64,000 nucleotides of DNA from Notospermus geniculatus (GCA_002633025.1 NMRB01002483.1:19644-83643), one strand, 5' to 3'; numbered from the stretch's first letter, positions 25,134 to 38,202 are shown. The notes: generated by a model not told the origin, from the sequence alone. Made by a program: numbers and translations.

Positions 25134-25697
25134 ATTTTTGCTTGCCGGTGGTGATTGCAATATGACAATGTTGGCAGTTGCCAAATTTCCTCTGAAGTAT
25201 TCACCTTCCTTCCTCATGTCGCTCCATGAATAGAAAGAATTGGGTACTGACCGGCGACCGACTGTTCGTCTTCAAAGAGTAAAACTGTTCTAAAAGGGTC
25301 AATTCCTTCTAAAAGGACACTTGCCCAAACCCCAAGTGGGATTTTGGTGTATTTGGCATAAAGACCGCCGTCTCGTTTCCAAATTCTCTGTATGCAAGTT
25401 AATGCCAGCTAACTCATCCATCACGTGTTTGAGATTATCTTAATAAAAATGATAAATGAGAGAGTTTAGATTAATTCGTGATATGACACAGCATCTTTTG
25501 CCATCTTTGTGGAGATCCGTATTTTATTCTGCTATGTTTAAGTTTATCAATGTTTGCATTTCAAATTTTAACCCGTTAAAGATGGCATGCTCACCCCTTC
25601 TCAACAGTATTCTTGGAGGAATCATGTGACTTTCCTAAAACCTGTTGCTCAGAGTCAAATGAGTCTTATAATTTCTCTACTTTCTTAATCTTTGCAG

Positions 25698-26369
25698 CCT
25701 TACAACCAATGGCAAGCGATTCATCCCAGAAGCTGCCCCAATCGCTCGCCGATCACGTCGCGAAGGTCGTGCTGGACCGGTTCTCCGAGCTGACGAATAA
25801 CTTCACCGAATCGACCGCCAGGCGTAAAGTTCTCGCTGGGTTCGTCATGTCGACCGGCACGGAGTTGAACGACGTCCAGGTCATCAGTCTCGCAACGGGG
25901 ACAAAATGTATCAACGGGGAATACATCAGCGACCAGGGTTTGGCGCTCAACGATTGTCACGCGGAGATCGTCGCACGGAGATCCTTGCTGAGGTTCTTGT
26001 ACACCCAACTCAAACTTCACACGGTCAAACTTGAGGATGCACAGAAGTCGATCTTCGAGCGAAGGCAAGGCGGCGGCTTCAAGCTGAAGGATAACGTACA
26101 GTTTCATTTGTACATCTCGACGTCTCCTTGCGGCGACGCCAGGATTTTCTCACCGCACGAACCCGGTCAGGATGGCGAGGGCGGCGACCGACACCCGAAT
26201 CGTAAAGCGCGAGGACAGCTGAGGACGAAGATTGAATCCGGTGAGGGGACGATCCCGGTGCGGACCAGCTCGGCGGTGCAGACGTGGGATGGGGTCCTGC
26301 AAGGCGAGCGTCTGCTTACCATGTCGTGCAGTGACAAGATTTGCAAGTGGAATGTTGTCGGTTTACAGG
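25698..26369 (+). CDS. ADARB1-like: ADAR2 exon: deaminase domain, N-terminal two thirds with catalytic centre
   Basis: The acceptor TTTGCAG ends at 25697. The first two bases complete the codon begun in the previous exon, giving S-LQPMASDSSQKLPQSLADH. The exon holds the zinc and proton-shuttle residues: His and Glu of NDCHAEI (His codon 25958-25960, Glu 25964-25966), Cys of STSPCGDARIF (26129-26131) and Cys of MSCSDKI (26327-26329). The Glu of SGEGTIPV (26243-26245) corresponds to the base-flipping Glu488 of human ADAR2. The RRKVLAGFVM, GTKCINGEY and HPNRKARGQLRTKIESGEG blocks are conserved. The donor is GTAAGA at 26370. All catalytic residues are intact, so an active enzyme is expected. One large exon covers what is several exons in vertebrates (from memory). 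Confidence 0.96.
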
Positions 26370-26462
26370 GTAAGATTATTTCTTCTTGTAGAAAGTCGTC
26401 ATTCTTTAATTTTCAGAGAGAGGGAAAGGGTGACAGGAACAGAATCCTTGGAGGTGGCAGGC

Positions 26463-26665
26463 GCTGAACCTCAATCTGAAACCGTCTGACGTGATGCCAT
26501 CCATGATTCAGCAATGGTTGAGTCTGACGCAACGCCTTCAGAGTCACTGTCGTGGGGTTGTCCGCGTCACGTCATTCAGTTTCAGCCCGAGGTTGTGGTT
26601 GAGATTTCGGCGGAAGTGCGCTGAGATCTTTTTCGTTTACGTCAATTTGAGAACGGTCTATAGTT
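26463..26665. mobile_element. Fold-back MITE in ADAR intron 2 (copy 2, left arm truncated)
   Basis: It shares ATTTCGGCGGAAGTGCGC, GTCACTGTCGTGGGGTT and CGTTTACGTCAATTTG with 10506-10760 in the same orientation. Only the inner part of the left arm (GAACCTCAATCTGAAACC) is kept. It starts about 95 bases after the exon 2 donor. Confidence 0.65.
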
Positions 26666-27182
26666 CAGAACATCAGTCAGAGCCGATTTTTTGATTAACT
26701 TCAAAATCAGATATTCCATCTCCTCGGTTGGGAAGTGAAGCCCAATCTTGACCTTATTGATGCAATTTTCGAGTCAACACGGAACCAATAAAAACGAGTC
26801 CATTTGGGGTTTTCCGATTTGATAAACACTTGACTTTCTGCATATATGAATTGATATGAAGAAAATGTGTTCCTCCACGTCTTATAAGCTCTTGAAAGTA
26901 TAATAATGTAGTGGTTTTTACTTGGACTGCGATAGATTCACAAAAATATTTGTACTTCAAGTTGTTTTAGATCTTAATAATGAAGGAAATGAATGTAGTA
27001 GTGGAATATGAGTGACACAGACATAAAAATGGAGGTTTTTCTGAATGAGTTGGAGAAATCCTACATGTCTCAATTTATGGAGCCTTTGAAGTGAGTGTCT
27101 TAGAATTTGGTGATTTGGCAGTTGCTATTTCAAAGAAACTGTGAAGATATGGTTATATGAAGTTTTGCAGTTCGTATCGTAT

Positions 27183-27272
27183 CAGATTTTTCCATCGGGG
27201 CCAAAGCCACAGCATTATTGGCCCCGGTATACCGTAAGTTCGGATGAGGCCATCTGAAGCTACTCATGTTCC
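27183..27272 (-). mobile_element. SINE body fragment
   Basis: TTTTTCCATCGGGGCCAAAG, GCATTATTGGCCCCGGTA and AAGCTACTCATGTTCCT match the tail half of the SINE at 19490-19745. Confidence 0.5.
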
Positions 27273-27928
27273 TTGTGTCCAAACTGCACCCCAGTGGCAT
27301 ACCAGGAAATAATGTCTTTTGGATGGTCTTGTCCTCAAATAAGTCAACATATCAAGTTCCACTGCATCCCATCCTCCCACAGCAGGGGTTTTCACCTCGC
27401 TCCTCTCCATCGTGGGAGAATGACACTGCGCCCTGTCGAGGGGCCTGGCTTAATCAGCCTGACGGTATTCAGGAAGACAGCCATGGGAATGCAAGTCAAG
27501 TCCATCTATGAGGAGCTTTTCTTCAAAAAATAGAAAAAAAATGTCTGGTTCATTTTGCTAAAAGCTTTCCACTCCAGGAGTTCTAATCTCCTACAGAACA
27601 CGTACTGATATCTGGTAAAAAATAACAATGAAGGTCTTGAACTACGGACGTCTTTTAATTTGGGTTCGAGCGGCGGATTCTTCATTCGGCGACTCGGTGG
27701 ATGAAGGAGATTTTATTCGCCTTGAGAGGAGCAAGGATGTAAATGCCATGAAAATATTGAAAATGGAGAAGATCGTCGGTTGTCGACGTTAATATCAAAT
27801 GATTCATTAAGATGTGTAAGTGTACTTGTCGCTGGTATTGATGGTGAATTCACGATGAGATTTCTTGTGGAGTGCGCAGTGCGAAGTGCGAAGTGGAACT
27901 GACCCGTATCTAGTCTGTAATCGTGTAG

Positions 27929-28116
27929 CCAGCAGCACACCAGGCGATATCGCAAGCGAGCAAAATTGGCTGTTGAAGCCAGGTGTGTGCTGGACAGCGA
28001 TGCGTGGAATCTTCTCATCAGCAATGCTCACCCAATATCAAACAACACCAAAACCGATATCGCCTAGTCTGTGCTGGCTGGCGAGTAGATCGCTTGCGAT
28101 ATTGCCTGGTGTGTGG
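27929..28116. repeat. Inverted repeat (~30-bp arms)
   Basis: CAGCACACCAGGCGATATCG with CAAGCGA at the left is mirrored by TCGCTTGCGATATTGCCTGG with TGTG at the right. The interior contains a smaller copy of the same arm (CGATATCGCC). Confidence 0.6.
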
Positions 28117-28181
28117 CTTATCTGTGCTTCAGTTTCCACCGTGATCATTTGTGTGACGTCGCCTATCAACCCCCCTCCCCC

Positions 28182-28197
28182 NNNNNNNNNNNNNNNN
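28182..28197. other. Assembly gap (16 N)
   Basis: A run of 16 N within a poly-C tract. Sequence is missing or of unknown length. Confidence 0.99.
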
Positions 28198-30440
28198 CCT
28201 CCCGGAGTCCCCAGGCGATGACCATCCCACTATCCTAATCAATCATCCCATTGTTCCCATATCGACCACAAATATTCCGATCTCATGAATCATAAGAATA
28301 CCTCTTGGTCATATTTTATCCCAAGTTACAATCGCGTCGATCAGGTTGCTATAGACTCGGTTGATGAGATGATGAAGCTTACGGCAGCTTGGACAATTCA
28401 TTACGTGATTTATTCTTTCATTAGGAGAGAATAGGAAGCGATCAGTGGAATGATCAATAAAGACGATGCTGGAGGGTGTAACGGGGCCGATACAATGGAT
28501 TGTGATGGTCATTGTCCTTGGAGATGCTAGGAACTGCTGTGGCGTTATTGGCAAGTGTGGGGTGACCTCCGTATGGCCACCCACAGCACCATCATTCGAC
28601 TCGGTGCGCTGTAGACCAGCATGTGCCACCCTCCAACTGACCACCTGGGGGGGGGGGGCACCAATCATATTCAGTGATGTGGCTTCTTGCAATGAAGTAG
28701 GAAGCTGACCTCTCAGTCATGCAATGACCATAATTCAGGACACAAAGGTGCCTAATATCTGGACCTTTCCCACCCAGCTATTTCAAGCACCCCGCAGCGC
28801 CCCGCCATCTTGCATAACGACATTATTGGCAGAAATCATCCTGAATAAAACATGGGAAAATCTCGGCAAGTAATGTCTTGTAAATTTGTTACTTGTGCTG
28901 GAGGTTGGCGGACATTATCTCACATTGAGAACGCCTGCTAATTTGGGGAATGGCATATTCCCTAATGTCTCCTGATGAAGACATTTATCGGCAAGTATCT
29001 AGTGAAGTTATGGTGATGGGTGAATCCCGAGGCAGGTTGTTGTACGATTGCCAGGGTTTGATTGAAAGATCAATGGCTGTGGGATAAAAAGATGTGAGGC
29101 ATATCAAACATTTGAACCTTTGGCAGAGTGCAAAGAGCTAGGATGGAAGGTTAGACATTGGTTCTCGTCATAAAACAGTTCTTGTGGGATTTGAAGCTCA
29201 CCGCATTGATGGGGCTTTAGCTCTGTGATGAGTGGTGTTGTACCTTAATACTGGCATGGGTGCCGTGTGTGGGAGGTCACGGGCTCAAATCCCACAAGAA
29301 CTGGCCACCGAAGGAGTGGGAGACTTCCTTGTCGTTAGAGGCCACCACCAGTTAGCGGTCCAAGAACGTCACGAAATTTGACGTCCAAGAGAAGTGCACG
29401 CAACAACGTCTTCTATAATAATGTGGAGGCCATGGCTTGTGTCTGTGACGTCAAATTTTGTGACGTTCTAGGTGGCCCCTAACAGCAGGAAAGTCGCCCA
29501 TTGGTCCTAAATCACTGTGTCCTGAAATAAGGCTGGGTCTCGCTCAAGTAGACCAGTTTCCAACTCCATATCAGTTGTCTAGAGGACTGCCAGTGCCAAG
29601 ATTCATAGTCAGAATTCCTGATCTGTCTTCATTGCTTAGGGTAGTTATCAACTGACAACATGCCATGGAATGGACGTCCCTGGCGGTGATGTCTTCCTGA
29701 TCTGCATCACACTGAAGCCCCTGAATTTCTGAGTGGCGGACGTCTTTCGTGAGTAAACCAATTTTGTGGGTTCGCCACAGCTCTATTGCCCGACAAATCA
29801 TCAACACACTCGTTACAAACCCAATAGTTTTGCCGTCTCTTCGTGGATTAAGAACATGAAGAATGTCCTTCCTCAGACGTCGAGGATGTCCTCAAGAAAT
29901 TTGTAAGTACAGGGATAATGGCTCAGTGACATTTCAAGGGCCTTGTCAACGCAACGAAACGAATCACCACAAATTGATTTTAGTTGCTACTTACCGTCCC
30001 CGCGCCAATAACGCTTGGACAGTTTGGGCACTTGGCGGTCGGATCCAAGTACATATCCATGATCATATGATCAATATTGAGTCATGCATCAAAGATTATT
30101 GGCCGCCTGTCAACGTAAACCTCTTCATGAGACATGGGTCATTACAGGACGGCCAGACGAAGTTACTTGGTCCGCGTTCAAGTGCGATGAAGTCCGTTGG
30201 GACGAGAGCTTGAAATAATGGCACTTGATAAATCATCTTTATTCATCTTGCTTACCGCCGCTGCGATGGTCTGCAAACTAAACAGGTTAAGGTGTGGGAA
30301 TATGATGGACGTTGAGGCGGTCGGGACGGATGCTGCGCAGAATTGAATGAGTTCATTTGGTCAAGATGATCAGACAAGAGGCTCGCCAACGTCAGCTTTT
30401 GGGCGAGGTTCATCAAGGTTGAATATCATGATGGCTTCAG

Positions 30441-30716
30441 AGAGGCATACATGTGGTATATATGAGGCATATCTGTGGCATATATGAGGCATACATGTGG
30501 TATATATGAGGCATATCTGTGGCATATATGAGGCATACATGTGGTATTAATGTGGCATATGTGGGTTGGCAGATATGAGGCATACATGTGGCATATATAC
30601 GGCATATGTGGGCTGACAGATATTAGGCATACATGTGGCATATATAAGGCATACGTGCAGCATATGTGGGCTGACAGATATGATGCATTTGGCATGTGTG
30701 GCGTACTTGAGGCATA
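30441..30716. repeat. Minisatellite with GGCATA(C/T)(A/C)TGTGG core
   Basis: Units of about 18 and 36 bases, e.g. GAGGCATACATGTGGTATAT, repeat irregularly about a dozen times. The long frame seen on the minus strand (repeats of His, Met, Tyr, Cys, Ile) is a by-product. Confidence 0.75.
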
Positions 30717-31134
30717 CTTATAGGCAGGCTTCTACAGGCTATCGAGTTTATTCCAACACTGAAGAGATTTCTGTTGTCTGTAGATCTGGCAACCAACTCT
30801 CAAAGTAGTGCTTATTTACCATTTGCCGCCACATGAGGTGCTCCTGTAGTGTATGTCAACATAACTACTTCCTTCTCTTAGAACCTTCTCATGAGTCGCT
30901 CTCTTCGTGGAGGGAACCCGTTTTACTTAAATGGGTCCCTCCTGATCCCCTGAAGAGAAATCCAGCACTCGACATGTCCACGGCCATTTCCTCAATATTT
31001 AATGACCAGATGGAAATCTCCCATCTTTGATGTTGTGCCAAATGTATCTGGTTCACCGTGGAGGTTTTGGAGCCAGTGTCAAGTATCCTGGCGGGATTTT
31101 CTATCCAGGGTATGCGCCATCAACCTGGTGGCCA

Positions 31135-32945
31135 GTTTAACCCCACTCATTGGTTTGGACAGTAGGCCAGTTTAACCTCACTCATTGGTTTGGACAACAG
31201 GCCAGTTTAACCCCACTCATTGATTTGGACATCTATAGATGTATTTGTGCTCCTAAGGACAAGGACATTTTGCGCTGTGGACTTTGGACAGAATTCAGAT
31301 TTTCAGTATGAATCCTTCACACATGTCAGAATCCAACCTTGAGCAGGTGTTTTGGGTACCCAGGGTCAAATTATCCACAAATTAGAAAAGGACCCTCCGG
31401 GGGTGTTATTTGAAAATAATGAAAGGGGACTCCCTGATGGAAGTCAAAAGGGCCATTTTGCCCATGAACACTTAGCAGAAGCAGTTGAGCGAAAGCTTCT
31501 CCAAAGGAGTGACATCAGTATTTGTTGCCTCCGCTGATCAAAATTCAGGTCACACCGCGAAACAGTTTCAATGCTGCTTCTCGCGCCATTAATTTTCATT
31601 GTAATTGTTTTCAACAATTTAATCGCCAAAATTAATCTTGTATTTGTCGGGGATGGAATACAGACTGGCAGAAATTGCCTGTCGAGGAGAATTACATGAA
31701 TGTTGATAGCGAATAAGTTGGTCTTGACTTAGAAATATTAGCTGGAGGAGTGTTACGGCTCCTCTCAGACAAATATTTCTGTCAAGAAGGGAATGGTTGA
31801 ATGGTATCGGCCTACATGTTCATAAATTGGCCAGTTATTGAAGTAGTTACTAACATGGGCCTACAGGTTTACCCATGAGGTACTTTACAGCCATTAGAGA
31901 CCGCCTGGTAGCAGTTCGAGAAGGTAACAAAATTTGATGTCGCAGACGTAAGACATGGCGTCCACGTCATGATGGATGACGTCGTGGCATGCATTGCTGT
32001 GTGGATGTCAGACTACTAGCCTAAACCTTGATTTCTACTTTGCGAAACAGCCTTTCAGAGGTATGACATGAATTCTATGCAGATACGCAGCCACACAGTA
32101 GCTGCTGCTCTTCCTAGAGGCACTTCAGGGATCGCCCACACAGCTGCTCTTCCTAGAGGCACTTCAGGGATCGCCCACACAGTTGCTCTTCGTGTAGGCA
32201 CTTTAGGGATCACCCGCACAGCTGCTCTTCCTAGAGGCAGTTCAGGGATCACCCGCACAGTTGCTCTTCCTGGAGGCACTTCAGGGATCAACCACACAGC
32301 TGCTCTTCCTTGACTCTTCAGGGACCACCCACTAACTTTGCTCTTCCTGGAGGCACTTCAGGGATCACCCACACATCTGGTCTGTTTGGGAGAATCAACG
32401 CCGTGAGAAACAGAGATGTGTTTTGATTTTCAGCTTGTCACGGGGAAAAAGTAAGCCAGGTCCGACTGTTGCTTTCTTCACTGCTGATGTTAGCCAGAGA
32501 TGAAGGTGGTCGCAAAAATATGGTTTCTGGTCGTGCTACAAAAATACAAACGGCAGAAAGGTATCATAACAACTGTGACAGACGATAAACTTTGGCATAA
32601 TATTGTCCTTTTATTCTTGGAATCGACGAAAAATCTTCACTGGCATCTGCTATTCAGCTTTGTCATCATTGAATACATTTCTTGTTTTGTAAATCCAGAA
32701 AGTTTTCGTCTGGTTATTGGCAAACGGCTCAAGATTTTCGTTATTGGACGCGACAGATATGAACAGAAGAAAATTAGCGTTGCAAATGAACGTGATGCGA
32801 AAACAGTGGTAGTCATGTGAGGGTGATTCAAATGGCCGTCAGTAGCTCTAGATTGCGAGATGATTATTTGTTGCTCGAGTCCCTAGGGCTTGCTGGCGTC
32901 TGGGCCAACCTCGTCTCCAGGATGTGTTGGTTTTTGTGAACTTTC
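31135..32945. repeat. Duplicated segment, copy 1 (left of the N at 32946)
   Basis: From GGCCAGTTTAACC near 31163 to GTGTTGGTTTTTGTGAACTTTC at 32945 this segment recurs at 32947-34331 with about 97% identity. It ends exactly at the N. It carries an extra ~390 bases (about 32070-32455), mostly a 39-bp minisatellite, that copy 2 lacks. Confidence 0.8.
32095..32370. repeat. Minisatellite, 39-bp unit, about six to seven copies
   Basis: Units CACAGCTGCTCTTCCTAGAG plus GCACTTCAGGGATC(A/G)CCC. Because 39 is a multiple of three, the array is open on both strands, which creates apparent repeat proteins. Confidence 0.85.
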
Positions 32946-32946
32946 N

Positions 32947-34331
32947 TGGACAGTAGGCCAGTTTAACCCCACTCATTGGTTTGGACAGTCAGCCAGTTTA
33001 ACCCCACTCATGGTGGGGTTAAACTGTAGATGTATTTTGTTCTCCGAAGGGTCGACAAGTACGTTTTGAATCCTTCAGAATCCAACCTTGAGCAGGGATT
33101 TCAGGGACCTAGGGTCAGATTCTCCACAAATTAGAAAAGGGTCCTCCGTCCTGATGGGGGTGTTATTTGAAAATAATGAAAGGAGACTCCCTGATGGAAG
33201 TCAAAAGGGCCATTTTGCCACTGTTATGAACACTCCAGCAGAAGCCGTTGAGTGAAAGTTTCTCCAAAGGAGTGACATCAGTATTCGTTGCCTCCGCTGA
33301 TCAAAATTCAGGTCACACCGCGAAACAGTTTCAATGCTGCTTCTCGCACCATTAATTTTCATTGTAATTGTTTTCAACAATTTAATCGCCAAAATTAATC
33401 TTGTATTTGTCGGGGATGGAATACAGACTGCCAGAAATTGCCTGTCGAGGAGAATTACATGAATGTTGATAGCGAATAAGTTGGTCTTGACTTAGAAATA
33501 TTAGCTGGAGATGATGAAAGGAGGGTTACGGCTCCTATCATACAAATATTTCTGTCAAGAAGGGAATGGTTGGATGGCATCGGCCTACATGTACATAAAT
33601 TGGCCAGTTATTGAAGTAGTTACTAACATGGCGCTACAGGTTTACCCATGAGATACTTTACAGCCATTAGAGACCGCCTGGTAGCAGTTCGAGAAGGTAA
33701 CAAAATTTGATGTCGCAGACGTAAGACATGGCATCCACATCATGATGGATGATGTCGTGGCATGCATTGCTGTGTGGATGTCAGACTACTGGCCTAAACT
33801 TTGATTTCAACTTTGCGAAACAGCCTTTCAGAGGTATGATAAGCCAGGTCCGACTCTGCTTTCTTCACTGCTGATGCGAGCTGGAGATGGAGGTGGTTGC
33901 AAAAATATGGTTTCTGGTCTTGCTGCAAAAATACGAACGGCAGAAAGGTATCATAACAACTGTGACAGACGATAAACTTTGGCATAATATTGTCCTTTTA
34001 TTCTTGGAATCGACGAAAAATCTTCACTGGCGTCTGCTATTCAGCTTTGTCATCATTGAATACATTTCTTGTTTTGTAAAGCCGGAAAGTTTTCGTCTGG
34101 TTATTGGCAAACGGCTCAAGATTTTCGTTATTGGACGCGACAGATATGAACAGAAGAAAATTAGCGTTGCAAATGAACGTGATGCGAAAACAGTGGTAGT
34201 CATGTGAGGGTGATTCAAATGGCCGTCAGTAGCTCTAGATTGCGAGATGATTATTTGTTGCTCGAGTCCCTAGGGCTTGCTGGCGTCTGGGCCAACCTCG
34301 TCTCCAGGATGTGTTGGTTTTTGTGAACTTT
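32947..34331. repeat. Duplicated segment, copy 2 (right of the N at 32946)
   Basis: Begins TGGACAGTAGGCCAGTTTAA immediately after the N and parallels 31156-32945. It then continues into unique sequence after GTGAACTTTC at 34331. The substitutions are scattered. See the finding on unmerged haplotypes. Confidence 0.8.
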
Positions 34332-35084
34332 CGAATCCGTAGTGACGGTTTGTGTGATTGCATGCTGCAACAGGCTAGTTCAGAATCGGCAGATATCGGC
34401 CGAAATGGGGCTCCAAGATTGTAAACCATGGCTTGTTTGTTTCCCCATCTTTCACTTGTAACATCTTATCGGAATCTGTAACTGGTCTTGATAAATTGAT
34501 AGACACGATAGAGATTACTTCAGCAGTATCGGTCTCGAGTGATTGATGAAATTATTAGCATTCACTAAATCAATTTTGGATTACGCCTGTCTAGAAATAA
34601 TGTAATATCCTGTCATATGCGATAAAAAATAGAAAATGGCTACATTTATGGGTATGGATCAGGGAAAATCAAATGCTGGTTCGAAAATATGTTTGTTATT
34701 TACGAGCCGATTTTGTTGCTAATGGAAATTAAAATCAATGAAACTTGGCCATATCGGTAGTTTTCCATTAGAGTATTATGTCAAATCATGCCTGATGCAC
34801 TTGGAAGTGTTGCGTTTTCTGGTTGACTGGAAAATAAGTTTGCTAAAGTGTGACGTTACTCTGTTCTATTAAGCTGACCGCGAGTACAATACATTGATAT
34901 TCTGGACTTAGTCAGCGTGGCGCAATAGAAACATCAGCACTTGTCTGGGTGGATCGAGGATTTGGGAAAAGAGGGGGCGTCCTCTGCTTTGCTAGGAACA
35001 TTGAAATTTGCACCAAGTTCCAGAACTTCACAGTCGATTTTACAGATTTGTTGGCCACAAAGTTGGGCACTGGAGGTCAGATGC

Positions 35085-35515
35085 CGTTTTACAATGGGCA
35101 CTGGAAGTCGTCTTGCAATGGACACTGGAGGTCAGAGGTTGTCTTGCGATGGGCACTGGAGGTCATAGAATAGGTCATTTTGTGATGGGCACTGGAGGTC
35201 AGAGGTTGACTTGCAATGATCACTGGAGGTCGGACGAGGTCGACTTGCAATGGGCACTAGAGGTCAGAGGTCGTCTTGCAATGGGCAATGGAGGTCAGAG
35301 GTCGACTTGCGATGGGCACTGGAGCTCAGAGGTCATCTTGTGATGGGGACTGGAGGTCAGAAGTTGACTTGTGATGGGCACTGGAGGTCAGAGGTCGTCT
35401 TGTGATGAGCAGTGGAGGTCAGAGGTCATCTTGCGATGGGCACTGGAGGTCAGAGGTCGTCTTGCGATGGGTACTGGAGGCCAGAGGTTGTCTTGCAGTC
35501 GGCACTGGGCCATCA
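35085..35515. repeat. Minisatellite, ~31-bp unit, about fourteen copies
   Basis: Units GGGCACTGGAGGTCAGAGGT plus CG(T/A)CTTGCGAT. Frames open across the array are artefacts. It is preceded by a dispersed repeat (34930-35055) that resembles 53185-53330. Confidence 0.8.
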
Positions 35516-38088
35516 TGTTCTTTTGGCATCCTGTTGAAATCTACATCCATGTCATTGATCTGCCTCAGAAGAATACTTCTTACACCGCGCCATCCTTCGG
35601 GGTGAGCGTCTTGATTTGCCTGTACACGCCATTTGGCCGTCACTCAATTCTGGCCAGGAATATCTTGGAGAGAAATAATTTCCTTGGGAATGATACCAAC
35701 TGAGTCACGACCACGGGGGACCAGAACGTGTGGTCGGAGAACAAAGCTTTGGCTACGAATATTACAAATGAGCTACTTATCCCAGAGGTCATAGGAAATG
35801 CCTCCCTTGCCAAATTTTTTCTTTAATCCAATAGGCCATTTATGAGATGAGGCTATTGCTTGACCAAGGTTGTTTGTAATAGAATAGGTTCTGGGGAGTG
35901 ATCGTGGTCTAACAGCTGAATAATTTGGATGTCGTTTTCATGAAGAGTATGAGAATGGCGATTGTTGTGGTCCGCCGAGGGGTTACCGCATCACTCTTTC
36001 ATTCTGCCAGAGTACGTTCTACTTACTCGAGTATGATTCGGTCTGCATTTGACGTTTTTTTCCCTCTGTTTGATGAACTGTTGTCAAAACTGTCATCAAA
36101 TATCACTGTCCAATTCTAGCAACATTTAGCCAACTCCTGAAGCAGTGAATTGGCCAAATTTCTTTCCCTATTGGTTTCGTTTTGCCAAAAATTAGCCAAA
36201 TACTCGTGCTGTAGCAAGCACTGCGAGTACTGGCCATTGGCGAATTGGGGAGTTGGTCAGGGTTATATCTAGGATTTCAGATGAGCACGGTGCAAACTTT
36301 GTAAAAAGGGCACTTCAACCTAGAAAAGGGCATTTTTTTCATTTGCGACATTTCTACTAACGGAATTTGAGGAACTTTGTCAGTTAAAAAGGTCTCTACA
36401 ACTCCAGTCAACAGCCAATTTAAGTCAGTTTCTAAGGTGATATGACCAAAAGGGACCATGACAGAGGGTCTGGGGAGGGTACTTAAACCTTTAAAAACTT
36501 TTTTTAGGGGCACAGGGCCCTAGGGGTTAAAAAAAGGCACAGTGGCACCCCCTAAAATGGCCTCGATAATCCTGGTTGGTAGCGCCATCCCTGCTTCGGC
36601 GAGTTACGTGGTTTGTGTTTCTCCATCGTCTTTTTGACGTTTCCCAATCGTACGGATGCAGGTTGAACATCAAAATAATCTGCCATTAATGTCTGCCGAC
36701 TTCAAGGAGATGATTTCGTTCCTTTTACTAATCAGTTAAGTACAAAGTTAGAATTCTGTTTGTGGATATCAGAGTGGTTTAGCTACCATTCAATTTTGAT
36801 CTTTTGTTTATGTCTGCTGTGATTAATTCTTCAAAGCTCGTGGAACAAACGAACAGGTTTTGAATTCAGAAGAGATAAAGTTTGACTTTGTAGAAATAGT
36901 AACCTCTTTCAAACTGGGAGACTTTATTGAAGGATAGAGAAATTGAGTTATTGTTTGAAGAGATTGCTGTGTGAAGTTTTAAGCAGCTCTGTCGGTTAGT
37001 GAATGTGTGCTGTCGTATGATTGGTATTGGGTCTTCGTCATTGGAGATTTACAATAACGTAATATTAACACGTTGACTGCCATGGCTAAAATATCATTTT
37101 ATCCGCCATTGCCATGACTACCAGGCCTATTTCAAGTTATTTCATATTGCCAACTACGAGTCGTAGCTGTACGCCCTCTAGCATTGTCTAGCGTGTTCCC
37201 ATACATCTGGTCAATTGCCACTGCCACTATGGGATGATCATTGGAAGGCTCTTCATCATCGTCGGCGCAAGTGGAGTTTGGGCAACGTCAACCACGACGT
37301 GATCTGCACATGGCGCACTTTGTTATGGACGTCAGCATGGCGGACCGCCGGACAAAGTGACGTCACAATGAGCCACTGCACGCTCTCTATAATATTCACT
37401 TCCATGACACAGACGACTGCCCATTGTAATGTTGTCCATGGCGAAGGTCGCCACAGAAAGACTAATATTGTGCAAGAAAACTCGCATGAAGGAATACCTT
37501 TTCCCTTCGGAGTTCATTTTATTTTGACGTTTGCCGTTCCTCAACGTACCTCTCCGTTCACTTGGTGGAATCACCGCTGTTTGATGTATACTCGTTGTAT
37601 CTTCATAAACCTCGGCCAGGGGACATAAATCTTCTCTAATGACTACTGGTGTCCTGAGTGGTGACTCAAGTGGTTACGCCACTTACTGCATCACCTACGA
37701 TTTATGGAACGATTTATGGCGCATTTGTAGTAGAAGACGGGAAAAATATTGGTATTTATCTGTTGGCGAATCACTCAGTATGGGTGAATGATCCCTTGAA
37801 TGGTCACAGGACATTTTCAGGACGGACAGACGGACACGTGACAGTGTAGCGATGCAACAGGTTCTCTGATAGATGTTTGGAGGTCGTGGTAAAGTGGCGT
37901 TCACACCAGATGCAGTTTTATGGTGCGGTTTTCGCAGGCAAGTGAGGTTCACTGACTTCGACATTGAATCACTAGCTTTATGACATAAATATCTGTGGAA
38001 AATGCAGTGCAAACTGTTCTTGATGTAAATGCACCTTTAGAATGTCTCCTGTTCCAGATATGAATACACCTCTCTCACTTTAAAATAA

Positions 38089-38202
38089 AAAGGCCCCACA
38101 AGGGGCAGATACCTCAATCGCTGTCTGACATGTCTGAGAAGGATATGTCAGTGATGTATCCTTGTCAGACACCGAGTGAGGTATCTGCCCCTTGTGGGGC
38201 TT
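38089..38202. mobile_element. Fold-back MITE
   Basis: AAGGCCCCACAAGGGGCAGA at the left and TCTGCCCCTTGTGGGGCTT at the right are exact mirrors. The arms continue through GTATC and a degenerate GTCTGACA/TGTCAGAC portion. Confidence 0.8.

Larger units (their letters stand above)
10020..25697 (+). other. ADAR intron 1 (about 15.7 kb), repeat-rich
   Basis: Bounded by GTAAGT at 10020 and a TTAATCTTTGCAG acceptor ending at 25697. No other exon was recognised inside. Reading from exon 1 into exon 2 gives continuous ADAR homology with only the usual variable inter-domain linker, so a hidden exon is not needed. It contains fold-back elements, a Harbinger-like MITE, a SINE and several tandem arrays, listed individually. 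Confidence 0.85.

Noticed and set aside
28182-28197. Open frame crossing the small N gap
   Set aside because: The frame depends on unknown bases and on a poly-C tract; no homology.
30426-30723. His/Met/Tyr/Cys repeat frame
   Set aside because: By-product of the GGCATAC-type minisatellite.
32055-32313. Repeat-protein-like frames on both strands
   Set aside because: The 39-bp minisatellite unit is divisible by three, so it stays open on both strands; the array is absent from the second haplotype.
32500-34207. A 106-residue frame present in both copies of the duplicated region
   Set aside because: The copies differ at five positions, all amino-acid-changing, with no recognised family; this looks like unconstrained DNA.
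35008-35703. Frames of about 110 residues with WALEVRG-type repeats
   Set aside because: Translation of a ~31-bp minisatellite; the frames break with unit length changes.
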